64,000 nt of DNA from Ochotona curzoniae (GCF_017591425.1 NW_024466307.1:5657001-5721000); one strand, 5' to 3'; positions 23,350 through 35,629 are shown, counted from the stretch's first letter. Numbers and translations: made by a program. Notes: generated by a model not told the origin, from the sequence alone.

Positions 23350-24520
23350 CTAATGTTTTCATTAACTTTCTTTAAATTGCCAACCCGGTGAAGATGTAAA
23401 GTGTCACGCAGGCCCTTGTCTTTATTTCAGCCCATTTGTGGTGGGAGCTGCAAAACTTCCACACTGTAGTAATTGCTGCAATGAGCATACTGCCGGCCCC
23501 AAATCAAACGCCTTTTTTCCCCTTCCAAGCCTCCACAATGCTGCCCTCCCCTCTATAAATTAGCAGTGTTTAGAAGGAGACTGGCCCGCATTCTATAGAT
23601 TATTTTACGGAAAAGCTCCATCATCCATAATACATCTGGGCTTCTTTCTAGTTGAAGATTTATATATTTTTTAGTGATGGGTTATGAATATTGACACAGG
23701 AGATATTCATTGTTTATTGAAGGCCTGTTTACATAAAAGATCTTCACAGGCTACCCCCTAAGTCTAGAGGTCCTAAACCAGTGTCAGGGAGCTGTCTGGG
23801 TATTTTTTCCCACGTATTGCACTGCCATTCTACCAACAATAGAGGCCCATTAACGTTTGGCCCTTCAAGTTACTGCAGCCCAAGCCTCAGTAGCAGGACG
23901 TCTGCCCAATATGTAAAATAACGGAATGAATGGATTCCTTGGAAACAATGATAACAAGACCTGGCTGAGCTAACTGTGACAGCATGTGGTAATTTTCCAG
24001 CCCGCTGGCCCTGTAAAGGAAACTGGAACACAAAGCGTAGACTGCGGGGCGGGCCGGCCTGAATAGCTGCAAACAAGTGCAGAATATCTGATGATGTCAT
24101 ACGCACAGTTTGACAGATGGGGCTGGACAATTTTTCCTCCTTCAAACATGGTCTTAACTATTTGTATTCCATTTGCTCCTCACTTGGGAAGTTCAATCCT
24201 GTAATCACCTGCTTGAAAGACTAAACAAACCTGAACTGTCATGTGCTCGATTCAAGTACCCCTAGTTTTATGAAGAAAAATGATACCATTATGAGTGGCT
24301 GAATGTGGAGGGGAGCGGCCGGGAGAGGGTGCCACTGCAGATGAAGGCATCACTGCGGCCCTCAGCTGCGGGCCAGGTTTTGGGTGTAGCTCTGCCCAAA
24401 CCCTGCCATGCACACTGAATAGCATAATGAAGGATTGTGATTGCCTCAGTCTAGTCATTACATCAGGGAAACAGACATCTAAAGTTATCAAAACTGATGA
24501 CTAGCTGAGCTTTTGTGTCT
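23350..24520. promoter_or_regulatory. Candidate enhancer-like conserved block
   Basis: Unique, mixed-composition sequence in the middle of the repeat-free stretch. It contains two forkhead-type words, TGTTTATTG (23711-23719) and TGTTTAC (23726-23732). CCGCATTCTATAGATTATTTTACGG lies near 23587. TGATGATGTCATACGC lies near 24090, followed by TTTGACAGATGG, a TALE-type TGACAG joined to an E-box CAGATG. A CG-richer part, GCGGGGCGGGCCGGCC, is near 24044. There is no convincing reading frame, TATA box or splice structure. A distal regulatory element is the best guess. Confidence 0.35.
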
Positions 24521-24689
24521 TTACAATAAATGCATTAAAAGGAAGCTTCCCCCCCACCACCCCTAGTCTTAAGGGTATTTTATCAAGGTTGGATATTTAA
24601 GTGTTTGTAGTATGGTGTGTCACAGTGTAGCACTGGTGTTAGGGCATATGTATACACAGCACTTTCCCAAAACATGCTGAAAGGCAGCG

Positions 24690-24705
24690 CTCTCTCTCTC
24701 TCTCT

Positions 24706-24758
<53 letters not shown>
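24690..24758. repeat. (TC)n(TG)n compound microsatellite
   Basis: About eight TC units followed by about 25 uninterrupted TG units. The long pure run makes it likely to vary in length between individuals. Confidence 0.97.
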
Positions 24759-24759
<1 letters not shown>

Positions 24760-24760
<1 letters not shown>

Positions 24761-25462
24761 AACTTGATGCACAGGAGACAGAGAGAATAAAGATTGACAA
24801 CACTTTTAAAAATGAGAAACAACTCCATTAAAATTTAACAAAAGTAGTAAATGAGCTAGTGTACTTGGTTTAATTGTAACGATACGAAGACTGTCTTTTC
24901 CACTCTTTAGTTCACTTGACATATTATTTTCATTTACCTTTCAAAGAATTTATGTATATATGTAGGCCACAGAATAGGTTCCAATACAGCTTCATTTTTT
25001 AATTGTTTCATCAAACAGCCAACCAAAGAGGAATAACCAGAGAGGTTGGTGGAGGAAGAGGTTGTGTCTGTTCCACAGAAAGGCAGGACACACTGCCTAC
25101 CTGCCTACCTTATAGAAACAGGAAGTCTAGGCATCCCATGATAAAAATCACTGACTCGTAGAGTTTATAAAGTCACTTTCCAGCTAGGAAAGCACTGTTG
25201 CTTGGAGCCCTGTCTTTGGCCTCTCTCAGACTAGAGAAGCCTTAGCAAGGCTGTCCCAGACCTAGCTTCTCCTGATAGCTAATCTGTCTGCAGAGTAGAA
25301 GAAAATAAAATGATGACCAATGCAAGCAAGCTGAATTCTCAGCCAATTGCTTGGCCAGTAATGATGCCTACTCAGATCCAGCCCCAACCTCCACCCTCCT
25401 CTTTCAGCTGTGAAAAGAAACACAGACCTCTGTGTGTGCTTTCCCACTCACCAGCTTCCCCA

Positions 25463-25463
<1 letters not shown>
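24760..25463. other. Single-copy sequence between microsatellites
   Basis: No gene or repeat family recognised. Confidence 0.5.

Positions 25464-25523
<60 letters not shown>
25464..25523. repeat. (CA)30 microsatellite
   Basis: Sixty bases of pure CA repeat; likely polymorphic. Only about 700 bases from the (TG)n tract at 24709. Confidence 0.98.
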
Positions 25524-25525
<2 letters not shown>

Positions 25526-27849
25526 TAGGGTGTGTGCAAAGTCATCCTGCAGTCACTCATCCAATAAGGGATGTCTACTATGTGCTTGATGCTCAGTTAT
25601 ATATGTACTTTAGCCCATGCAAATGCTTCAACCGAGATTCCTAAAGTCAGTGTGGAGGAATTAGATGCACAGCGCACAGCCGCACTGGTTGCTACTTTTC
25701 AACAGTCACAATCCATTCTTGGGTCGTGCCTAAGTGTGATAGCTGCCATTATCTGTTAATGAATGAAAAACATCTTACAGGACATATTTGTATAAAAGAG
25801 GTTTGTCCCTGCTCCCCAGGTTTGCCACTAACTGGTACCAAGGCAATACCTCTACATGACTACACCAAATGAATGTCCCCATCTGTTACAAAAAGTCAAA
25901 TTGTTGTATTAGGAGCTGCAGTGCTTACATCTCTATAGGAGACTGAGAAGGTGACAAGAAAGAAAAAAAAAGGTGGGGACAGGTAACAAGAGTCTCAACT
26001 GTTACAAGTCATAACCCAGAGCCATCAACAAGCTGTTCAGTGAGACCTATTTTGTGTTCATCTCTGCTGGTAGCACAGGTGGGGCTCCCGTAGAGAGACT
26101 CAAGGTTCTCACCAAGGAGTTTTGCTGATGAAATGAGTGATACCACAGAGGAAGGACCGAATCTGGTGTGGTCAAAGCGTGCTAACACATACGTTCTCTC
26201 AAAATCCACATCTGATCAAGAAGCTGAACAAACCACTGAGGGTATTCAGAATGATATCTGCTTAGGGAGACAATTATGATGGTACTTCATTATGATTAGG
26301 TCCTGGTAGGTGAAGTTTCCATATACATTTAATATAACCTGTAAAAAGCAGTGAAGATAATGTCATATTAAGTCAGACCAGTGATGATCCAGTCCAATAT
26401 GCCAGAGGCATTTCACAAAAGGACATATTGTCATTCAAGTTCACACCTCCCAAAGTAATTTATTCCTGCAAATATGTCTAAGTTCCTTAATAGTCAACTA
26501 TAGGTGTGCCAGAATGTAAAGCAGAGAATGCTCGAATTGAATGAAAATTTAAGTCTATTATGGTGCTGACAAGATTCATAGACTGGCCACTTCACAAAGC
26601 CATGGTTTACATTTGGCTGAAAATTATAGTTCAGCACATTCAATGAGTGATTACTGAGTACCTTCACGCAATTACACTAAGCAAGAACTACTGTATAATT
26701 GTGCAAGATATGGCATGGAAGCCAGAAAAGTACCCATGGTGACCAATGGATGAAAAATATGTCACAGAAAAACATGTAACTTTATAAGATATGTAATATA
26801 TATGTAAGATATATATTTTATTTTAAAATATAGTTTAAACATATATATTATATATATTACATATAAGATATGTAAAATCTAAATACATACCCCTTAGAAA
26901 GAGTGCCAGGGTATGGGAAACGCAGCGATGTTTGCCCTAGAGATGTGATCTTACTTTTGAACTCTGCTCCATCTGCCACTTACTCATAGTTTCATTTTTC
27001 TAGACTAAGGTCTCATCTTGTCAGTTTCTCCGCCTTCAACCTTTGACCATGTGCTGGGAGTATTCTCCAGACTCATGACTCATTTTCTTATTCTTCTTCT
27101 CCCTAAACTCCATGTTAAAGTGTGAAGAACTCTTTTGAACTTAGTATGCAAAAACTCAATGAAAGCTTAGATCTAAGTCTAAAAGCAACACAGTTCTAAT
27201 CTTGGGGTTAAACAAACGCATAGTTAAAATTGGTGTTTTATGTCCAACATGAACAGAGAACAACTCAAGAAAAAGTGCAATTAAAGAAATGGATTGAACA
27301 ATAGAAATTAAGAACCCCAACCAGGTCGTATGAGTTCTTCGGCCAAAGCATTGCAAGGTGGCTGTTGCACTCTGCCATGACACCGGACTCCGGTGCTGTT
27401 TAACTGTGAGTGGTGTCTGCCATGGTGTCAGTGCTAGAAGACGCAGTCCGAGAGAGGACAGATCTGTTTTTGCCCTGTTCTCAGTGTGTTGGGTCTGCAC
27501 CATGTTTCTCTCATACAGAATAGAAAGCAGGCCCATAGCACAGAGCCTGTAGTTCAATAAGTAGAAGATAAATTAAAAATAAAATAAATTTTAAAGCTGT
27601 TACAAAGCCACAAACCAAGAGGATGAGCCTTCCCACAGCTGTGAAATACAAACGTGTGCTTCTGGGGAAGCGTGCAGGCGCTTTCAGCCACAAGATTCTG
27701 TGTTTGTACAAAGCAGAAGTCTGTAGCACAGCAGCATGGAACATCTTTTGCTTACTTGTTAAAAACAGGAGACATCACTTGAAAGACAAACATGAGGCAA
27801 CAACCAGAGGGAGGAGTCTGACACAGCCCGAGTCCAGCTCGGCTCTGCT
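25524..27849. other. Single-copy AT-rich sequence, no gene seen
   Basis: No recognisable exon or young repeat. TCTACTATGTGCTTGATGCTCAG near 25570 and TGATTACTGAGTACC near 26647 resemble ancient mammalian-wide repeat wording, but they are short. An AT-rich inverted structure lies at 26783-26875. Confidence 0.5.
26783..26875. repeat. AT-rich hairpin with flanking direct repeats
   Basis: Perfect 12-base inverted arms ATGTAATATATA (26791-26802) and TATATATTACAT (26851-26862). A direct repeat TATAAGATATGTAA lies at 26783-26796 and 26862-26875. Confidence 0.8.
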
Positions 27850-28140
27850 GATACTCCTTTTTCTTTTAATGACCCCAAGCAAACCGAGGAAGGTTCCTGA
27901 AGCCATCACACAGAAAGGGATTATTAATGCTTCCTTCAGTATGAAAGCGCTCTGTGAACTTCAAAGAGCTGTGGCACCATCAGTTATTATCATATTAGAA
28001 CACTTGGATGTTTTAATTATACTGTCAATATTGCACTCATAACCCTTTAGCTTCCACAGAGAAATTCCAGCGCTATTGTAACCAGAGTAATTAAAGCTAA
28101 CGTCACTAAGAACTCTTCAAGTATCTCATTAGAAATATTG
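27850..28140. promoter_or_regulatory. Candidate conserved non-coding block
   Basis: Unique sequence with TATGAAAGCGCTCTGTGAAC, GTTATTATCATATTAGAAC, TTTTAATTATACTGTCAATATTGC and GAGTAATTAAAGCTAACGTCAC (homeodomain-like TAAT words and an ACGTCA half site). It ends where a SINE inserted at 28168. Inference from sequence texture only. Confidence 0.3.
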
Positions 28141-28167
28141 ACTTAATATTTTTAAAAAGTCACCCTC

Positions 28168-28460
28168 TGGGTCTGGTGCGGTAGCCTAGCAGTTAAAGTC
28201 CTCGACTTGCACGCACCAGGATCCGTATGAGCACCGGTTCTAATCCCAGCTGGCCCCACTTCCCATCCTGCTCCCTGATTGTGGCCTGGGAAAACAGTAA
28301 AGGATGCACTGCACCCACATGGGAGACCTGGAAGAGGCTCCTAGCTCCTGGCTTCAGATCAGAGCAGCTCTGACCGTTGCGGCCACTTGGACAGTGAATC
28401 ATCAAAAGGAAGATCTTCCTCTCTGTATATCTGACTTTCCAGTAAAAAAAATAATAATAA
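28168..28460 (+). mobile_element. C-SINE, full length, fairly young
   Basis: GGGTCTGGTGCGGTAGCCTAGC head, AAAGTCCTCGACTTGCACGC, GTTCTAATCCCAGC (B box), GGAAGATCTTCCTCTC and an AATAATAATAA tail. Target duplications are TTAAAAAGTCACCCTC at about 28152-28166 and a near copy TTTAAAAAGGCACCCCTC at 28461-28478. Confidence 0.93.
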
Positions 28461-28479
28461 TTTAAAAAGGCACCCCTCA

Positions 28480-28740
28480 AAATCTACTGGAATTTCTTCT
28501 TTGAAGAGCTTATCTGAAATTTTTATTTACTCATTTTGTCAAACTTTACATCATAGAGAAAGTTTGTTTTCTGAAGGTGCATCGCGTCATCATCGCACCC
28601 GTTCGGAGATGCTTTTCAAACCAATTCGGATATGTAGGGAGAGCACCTATTCCAATTTAGTATACTTTGTGAAAAATGTTGTCGAAATTAATTCACTAAT
28701 ATTCATTGTGCATCTTCCAAAGGAACACAGGAGCTGCATT
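28480..28740. promoter_or_regulatory. Candidate conserved non-coding block
   Basis: Unique sequence with several CpGs outside any repeat (GGTGCATCGCGTCATCATCGC, then CACCCGTTCGGAGATGC and GTCGAAATTAATTCAC). Retained CpGs in non-repeat intergenic DNA can indicate constraint or absence of germline methylation. Inference only. Confidence 0.3.
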
Positions 28741-31700
28741 CAATGTGAAACAAGCAAGACTAACCCACTGACACAGAGAACTGCCGAGACGGCAGTGCAC
28801 AGCACTGGTTCCAAATGACTTTTAGGGAAGATAAGCTAAATGCCTCATGAGAAATGAAAACAAAGTGATGTGAAGAATCCTATATAAATAAATAAACAAT
28901 ATGCATAAACTGGAAGTGATGATAGCAACTTTCTGGGAAAAAACTTCCTAGTGCAGTTCTCCCAAAGTTCATGGAAATTGTGTATCATATACCAAAAAAA
29001 AAAAAAAAAACTATACATAGATTTTATTTCCTGCATGGAAAAAAAGCTTGTCTTTTCATTGTCCTATGAGCTTTTTGAGAATTGCTCCATTTTTGTTGGT
29101 GTTACTAGACACTTTGGAACGTCAGAGGACATGGCAGTGCTGCAGCTGCAGGTGCGCAAGCTCTTCCAGCCACCAGGCACCGCCGGATCACACAAGTCCC
29201 TGGAAGAAGGCAGCTCCCATGAGGCGCCTTTCCGGGGTCTCTTCCTTTGGGATCCAGCGACTCTCTCTGAGGGAGAGGATCTGCTCCCATTCCCCTCTGG
29301 CCTCTCTGAGTCTGGGTCTGCATCCCATTAGTGTATAGGGGCAGTAATTTCACTAAATTGTACTTTACTGGCCCCTATTACGCAAGGAAGTGTGAATGCT
29401 GCCAAAGCCCTTTGCTAGCTGGCAATGGAATCACAGGTCAGAAAACATCTTTAACAAGCATAAATTATCAGGCTTGCTCAAAAAGAGAGTTGACAGATGA
29501 AACAGACATTTCCATGAGTGAACAATACAGCTTACACTCAAAGAGTGCTGATTGGGTGTTCAGCCTTCCTGCATAAACAGCTATTCACATTTTAAACTGT
29601 AACCAAGTGAATAAAGAGAAGGAATGCCTCGGCCACCTCAGGTCCTTCCGAATGGTTCAACAAGAGATGTGATATAAATAAAATGTCAACCTAACAGCTG
29701 AGGAATTCTTCTTCCCAAAGATGCTTCTAATGCATGTGATACAAGGCCACTGTTGCAATCCTTGGACACTCCAGAGGCTGGGAACGCCCAGGTCCGCTTC
29801 CCTAGTCCCCGCTCTGACAGGGAGACGTCCCCGGGCTCCCTGGGCTCCCACTCTGTCAACGTGAGTCGTTCCCAGGCCCCCCTCTTATAAGATGCTGTCT
29901 ATATTCTCCAGGCCCAGCTGCTGGCGATGAAGTCACAAACATGCCATCACAGAGCTTGCAACAATGTAGAACATTCTAGCCCTTAGAGAAGTAGGCACTG
30001 TCAGCTTCTCACTTCAAAGCCTCAAAGGAAGAGCGCCTCCCTGAGATCAAACTCTAGACAGCCAGCAAAAAAAGAAAACCTCTCATCTCTGTGCTTTGTC
30101 AGAGGACCCAAATTCCCAACGTTGAAAGTCACCTGGCATGTCTTGGAAGACTGATAAGCACAAAAGACCATCTGCAACGTTGGATTGTGTGTCAATCTCT
30201 GATGGAAATGCAAGCAAATGGCTGAGTGCATCGAGCAACTGGGCCACTCCCGTCATAGAATGCACAGAAGCATAAATGAGTGTGCTTCTTCCTACACAGA
30301 TCCTGCTTCTTCTGGCCCATGAGCATAAAATGAAACTGGCTGCACTGACAAGAATATCGATGCTTCATTCCCCCAGATTCAACATGGTGAAGCACATACT
30401 GCTTGCGTCATCCCAGTGAGTGATACTCCTAGTACCTTCAGGATGGATCTAGATGTGAGAGATGCACTAGGATGTCAACGGAGTCATCTTTCCACATCCA
30501 TAACAAAACCAAGAATTCATGTAAAAATCAAATTCCCTAGGGCTGGAGTGTGGGGTTCTGGAACTAGGTTTGTCACTGCTTGACAGAAACCCTCCCCCCA
30601 GACCAACAATTAAGAGGCTTTTGGTCACTCTTCAGAGCACAGAACTCCACCTCTCCAGCTTAGCTCCCAATTCCTGACAAGTACATTGACTGGGGGCTAG
30701 GATTCAGAGGCAAAGTAAGAGGATTGACTGAGCTTTATACTTCTTCCAACATTCTCTTTCCAAACTAAACTTCCATTCCAATGATAGGATAATTCCCCTC
30801 CCCATTCTCCCCACTGCCTTGATTTCTGCTTGAATCTGATTTCTATCTATCAGGAAGTTGACATCTTTTGAGCATCCAAGTTTATGCGTTGTGAACTTTA
30901 CCAAATTCCAGAGCCACTCTTACTTTTCAGGGCTTTCTCCTCTTTTTTTTTTTTCTTTTACATTTCCTTTCCCTTCTCTCTCAGTAGGCATGTCTATAAA
31001 CCCTCCTCTCTTTCTACTATTTCCTGAAGGAATTAATGAATATCTCTATACTCCCTCTGCTCATCTCCCATACTCCTACCTATGCCTCACCCCGCTACAG
31101 CTGCAGAATTCCTGAAGTAAATTGGATTACTCACTGCATCCAATTGTCATTGACAGACATTCAAGTTCATATCCCCTCCAGCCTGTTTTAATTTATTAGG
31201 TTGAGTTATAACTTTTAGAATTCTATTTCACAAAAAGATATTTAAATCCTGATTGATAATAACTCCTACTTACGGTACATTTCATTCCTGAAGTAAGTGT
31301 ATTTTCTAAATTAAAAAAAAAATGCTTTAATCCTTTTAACCCACCAGTGAGCTAAAGAAAAAGTATAATTATTCCCATTTTGCATACGAAATCATTGAGG
31401 TTAAACAATGCATATTTCCCCGGTGGCAAAATAGAGCAAGGAGGAAATGAATGCCTGGCTCCCAGTTATCTACTGAGCCATGAAGGGGAAAAAAAATCCT
31501 TAAATTCAAGGAAACTCAGATAACCCTCTGTGTCAATGACTTAGCATTGCCTCTCTTGAAATGATTATGGTGAATATTTATTCAAGAAATTCTGAGATAG
31601 CTCATGTATGTCATGCTACCCTCAGGAGGAAATGTCAAATGACGGGGAATAAGAGAAATGCCAGGGAGAACATGACCCACAGTGGCGATTAATATGGAGT

Positions 31701-33414
31701 TTAACCATTGAGATATAAAATTTAAATGGAAATCTTTGACTTCATGCAACCTGAGGATGAAGAATCCCCAGAGACACTTCTGACACCTGAAATAGTGTCT
31801 TTCTAAAGTTCAGGGACCCGAGTGAACTTTCTGTCACTCTCCTTGTCCTCACACAATGTCGCCCTGCCTTGACAGGCTGTGGCATAAGGGGAAAAAATGA
31901 AAACTCATTCTCAGCTTGTTTCATACATGGGATTTGGGGGTTTTGCCTGGTAATGATCCTCTGTGACATCACAGGTGCAAAAAAAGTATACCACACAGGA
32001 TGACAAAAAGAAAATTAGAATTATAAATGGAACTCATAACCTTGAATAGTTTGATACAGTCCATGGCTATTGAAGCACTGATCATAAAGACAAGAAACCT
32101 ATAGAAAGAGTTCTTGATTCAGGGTAAATGGTGGTTGGTGCTTATTTCTTGTATGCTATGCTAATTTAATGACACTGAATGTTTTTAGTTTGTGTGTTTG
32201 CATGGCCCAGTTCATGAGCTCACTGATACACTGTTTAAAATAGCTATTCCTATTCTAGTAAAATTTCCTCATATCCAGACACCTGTCACACCATCTGGTT
32301 TGCTTTGATTCCTGTTAATTATTAGGCCATTCAGAGCAGATTACACCATATTTCTTATTAGAATATTATTATTAATATTACTTGCTCCTGCCTATCAGTC
32401 CTTGAAGTCTTATTTCTTCAAAGAAGAATGAATACTTTGCATCTGACCTCAATGATTTTTACTCTCCTAGAAACCATAGCCTAGCCAAATTTTATAGAAC
32501 CCTAAAGGGAACTTAAAGGCAACTTCCACATTCTGCCCATGTTGTGCACACTTCTTGTGCAAATCAAGTTCTTGTTATTCAGTTCATTAGGATGTATTCA
32601 TTGAAACTCAAGCAATTAAGCAATTCAGGAAAACACAGTTGTACTAAACCTTCCCTGAAAACCCTAGTCCTCGTACATAAATTCAAGACAGCTAAGTGGA
32701 AAAACGGAATGTTTAGGCAAAAGGTGAAACATCCAAGAGATGAGGATGAAAAGGTGAAAAACCACAAGAGATTTGCCAGAATCTCCAAAGCTTTAGGTGG
32801 ACAGTAAGGGTACTGAACAGATCCAATGGTATGTGTCTGTCACTTACCATTCCTCTACCCCATTTGGTACTCTATTTTCAAAACTCGGAAAATCTTCTCT
32901 GATACTCTGGGAACCGTACCTACTATTAGGGATGCTAAGAAGCCTGATGGGGACTGGATGGGTTGGAACGGCAGAAAAAAAGAGCCGGGTTCATTACACA
33001 TGTGCATACGAACATGTGTACCTCTACTTGTGTACTGCAAAGTGAGAGAAGGAGAAATGGTGAGGGAGGGTTGGAGAATTGTTTTATGCGTATTTCTGAC
33101 AGAGTACCATTTCATTATCTTCAAACTGAGATATCATCTGACCCGCATCCCAAATGTAGACACTCATAGCTTTTTGCTTTGAACATGGAAAACCATTAGT
33201 GCTGACAGGTTGGTCGTATTCTCAAAAGGTCAAGATCTGCCTAAGAGTGTTTTTTGTTCATCATTTGTCACTTTGGCGGGGTCTTTTCTGTTTCAGTGTT
33301 AACATGAATGTTCCTCAATCTGGGTTAACAATTTCTTTTCAAAAAGTGCCTTTTTTCCCTGTTGCTTTAAATGTGTGCAACAGAATAGCCTGTTTTCAGT
33401 AATTTAATAGCTGA
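28741..33414. other. Mostly single-copy sequence, no gene confirmed
   Basis: No young repeat over 4.6 kb. A plus frame of 126 codons (28951-29331) runs through a CpG-containing, GC-richer part at 29110-29330 (GCAGCTGCAGGTGCGCAAGC). It has no recognisable domain, includes an A-tract upstream, and shows no clear splice sites. I do not call it an exon. Weak MIR-like wording is at 31330-31490. A T-rich and CT-rich run is near 30940-30985. Confidence 0.45.
31330..31490 (+). repeat. Possible MIR fragment
   Basis: TATTCCCATTTTGCATACGAAATCATTGAGG and the following AAAATAGAGCAAGG and CCTGGCTCCC follow the order of the MIR core (CCCATTTTACAGATGAGGAAACTGAGG), with heavy decay. Confidence 0.4.
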
Positions 33415-33748
33415 ATTGGTTGTGTTTTTTGCTGTTGCTGTTCAGTATTTGGAGTTGCTGATATAGTCTGGAGAGTTATCATTTGTCAACAAAGTAGTTT
33501 GCAAATAGTTTCTGCCATTCTGTGTGACGTCTCTGCATCCTGTTGATCCTGTATCAACCTTCTGAGTTTGATACAATCTCATTTTCTAACTATGTTGTTG
33601 TTACCTATCGCTTTTGCTGTACTGTCCAAGAAGCCACCACCTCCACCAATGTCTTAAAGTGTTTCTCCTATGTTTTTCTTCTATCAGTTTCGTAGTTTCT
33701 GGTTTTACACTTAGAGCTCTGATCCATCTTGAGTTGATTTTAGCATCT
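33415..33748 (-). mobile_element. LINE-1 ORF2 3' fragment
   Basis: Plus-strand wording (TGCTGTTCAGTATTTGGAG, ATATAGTCTGGAGAGTTATC, TTTGTCAACAAAGTAGTTTGC, CCAATGTCTTAAAGTGTTTC, CTTGAGTTGATTTTAGC) is the reverse complement of the LINE-1 ORF2 3' half. It is old, with no open frame. Confidence 0.75.
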
Positions 33749-33768
33749 TTACTATTGAAAATGTGTCA

Positions 33769-34107
33769 CTGGGCTTGGCACAGTGGCCTAACGGCTAAAG
33801 TCCTCGCCTTGAACGTGCCGGGATCCCATTTGGGTGCCGGTTCTAATCCTGGCAGCTCCACTACCCATCCAGCTCCCTGCTTGTGGCCTGGGAAAGCAGT
33901 CGAGGACGGCCCAAAGCCTTGGGACCTTGCATCCGCATGGGAGACCTGGAGAAAGTCCCTGGCTCCTGGCTTCGGATGGGCTCAGCACCAAACATTGTGG
34001 TCACTTGGGGAATAAATCATCGGATGGAAGATCTTCCTGTCTGTCTCTCCTCTGCTCTGTATGTGTGACTTTGCAATACAAATAAATAAAACTTTTTAAG
34101 AAAAAAG
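33769..34107 (+). mobile_element. Young full-length C-SINE
   Basis: CTGGGCTTGGCACAGTGGCC head with AAAGTCCTCGCCTTGAACG, GGGATCCCATTTGGGTGCC, GTTCTAATCCTGG (B box), GCAGTCGAGGACGGCCC and an AATAAATAAAACTTTTTAAG tail. Perfect 12-base target duplication GAAAATGTGTCA at 33757-33768 and 34108-34119. It inserted just downstream of an old LINE-1 piece. Its diagnostic words are the main basis for the pika assignment. Confidence 0.96.
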
Positions 34108-34119
34108 AAAATGTGTCAT

Positions 34120-35344
34120 TATATTGTTTCCCTCTAAGGTCCTTTGGGAATTTTTCTTTGGATTTAATGAATTAAAAGGATACTAGTGTGATTAATCCTC
34201 AATGAGGCAACAATGGGTAGGTATCAGTCATCCTTATTAAGTGGTAGGGCCCCTGGAAGTCTGCCTTATAAGAACCATATGAAATAGAAAGCCAGCTCTG
34301 CTATTCTCTGACTGCTACCTGAAGTGGACTCATAACCTGGGGGGAGTAATGAGTAAGAACAGGTCAGTACAACCTCAAGTTAAAGTGTGACCTCTTTTTT
34401 GAGGTTTAGTTCAGGAAAGGAGATTAAAAGCAAGACAATACGAGGAACTAGATATCTTACAAAATTAGGGCCAGAAATGAAGGAGGAAACAGCCACCTGC
34501 CCTCCCCACCGTCCTCCTGGCTTTCACCAAACAACCAATAGCCTTGGTTCTCTCCATGTTCCAACAAAGCCTTTTTTCTTCCACTTCTAGTGTTAGCTTG
34601 TCCACACAGATCACTGCAAATACTCATAGTACTATTTAAGGTTCACCTTCAGGAAAAAGACTTTCATGGCGCCATTCCTTTTATGAGAATAACAATAAAA
34701 AATGCTCTACTGTTTTCTGGTAGGAGGGATCTCGTCCAGGTCTGTGCAGAGAACCACAGCACCTGTGCTTAAGTCAAGGATATGAAAGTACCCACTTACA
34801 CACTGCCCGCCATCCAAACATTTAAACGCACAAAATCTTGAACCATTTTTACTCACTGTTTCTAAAACAAATGCATGACCCAACATTTGTAAAACAAACA
34901 CTTTCCTTTTCCACTCTTTCTAAGCTTGTTATTTTAACAAATTGACAGTTTCCAAGTGTCCCAAATGAAACATTGTTATGGTTTAGCCATCAAACTTCAT
35001 GTTCAATTAATAAATCATGGCTCAGAAAAACACATGCATAATTTTCCTAGCTGAAAATGGGAATGTCATAACCACATCCAAGAGCACACTCACTCCATTT
35101 GGTGGTCCCAAGACACAGGTATTGTTAAAAAAAAGAAAAAGTAAGAGTGTTTACAGGCCTCAAGATCTTGAGACCAAAGAAATGTCCAAACCAGAGTCCT
35201 CAGAATGAAATAATCTACCCCCATGCAGTACAGATAAACGCTTACCTGAACAGCCAGGAAGCTGACTACACATTCTGTTCGGTAATGTTGACAGCACCCA
35301 GCTCAATCACTGACACACCACTGTAGTGATGTCATGATTCTCAA
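34120..35344. other. Single-copy sequence, no gene seen
   Basis: AT-rich; no exon, RNA gene or family-level repeat recognised. Confidence 0.5.
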
Positions 35345-35545
35345 GCACCAACTAACACTACCTGTCATGTAATCTGTTTCAGACACTTTATATTCATAAA
35401 CCCACTTAATCTTTACAACAATCCCATCAAATGATATCATCATGCCCATTTTATAGATCAAGAAACTAATGCCTTGGTTCAAAGACTCTTTTACCTTAAA
35501 ACTGAAGTGGCAGGGTTAGATAGCAAGCATACTTCTTCACTCTTG
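35345..35545 (+). repeat. MIR element
   Basis: Colinear with MIR: CAGACACTTTATATTCATAAACC, then TTAATCTTTACAACAATCCC, GCCCATTTTATAGATCAAGAAAC and AAGTGGCAGGGTTAGA. Ancient tRNA-derived SINE present across mammals. Confidence 0.65.
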
Positions 35546-35629
35546 GTCATGCTTGGTAATATGTATTAGGCACCAAAAGTACATTCAATATCTGAGCCTT
35601 CTACCACTTAAACTGAAGCTCTTAGTTTA

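Noticed and set aside
25432..25644. Frame coding for a Thr-His repeat protein
   Set aside because: Produced by the (CA)30 microsatellite.
28951..29331. 126-codon plus frame in a GC-richer stretch, possibly an exon
   Set aside because: It runs through an A18 tract. The translation has no recognisable domain, no convincing acceptor/donor pair bounds it, and an overlapping alternate frame is equally open.
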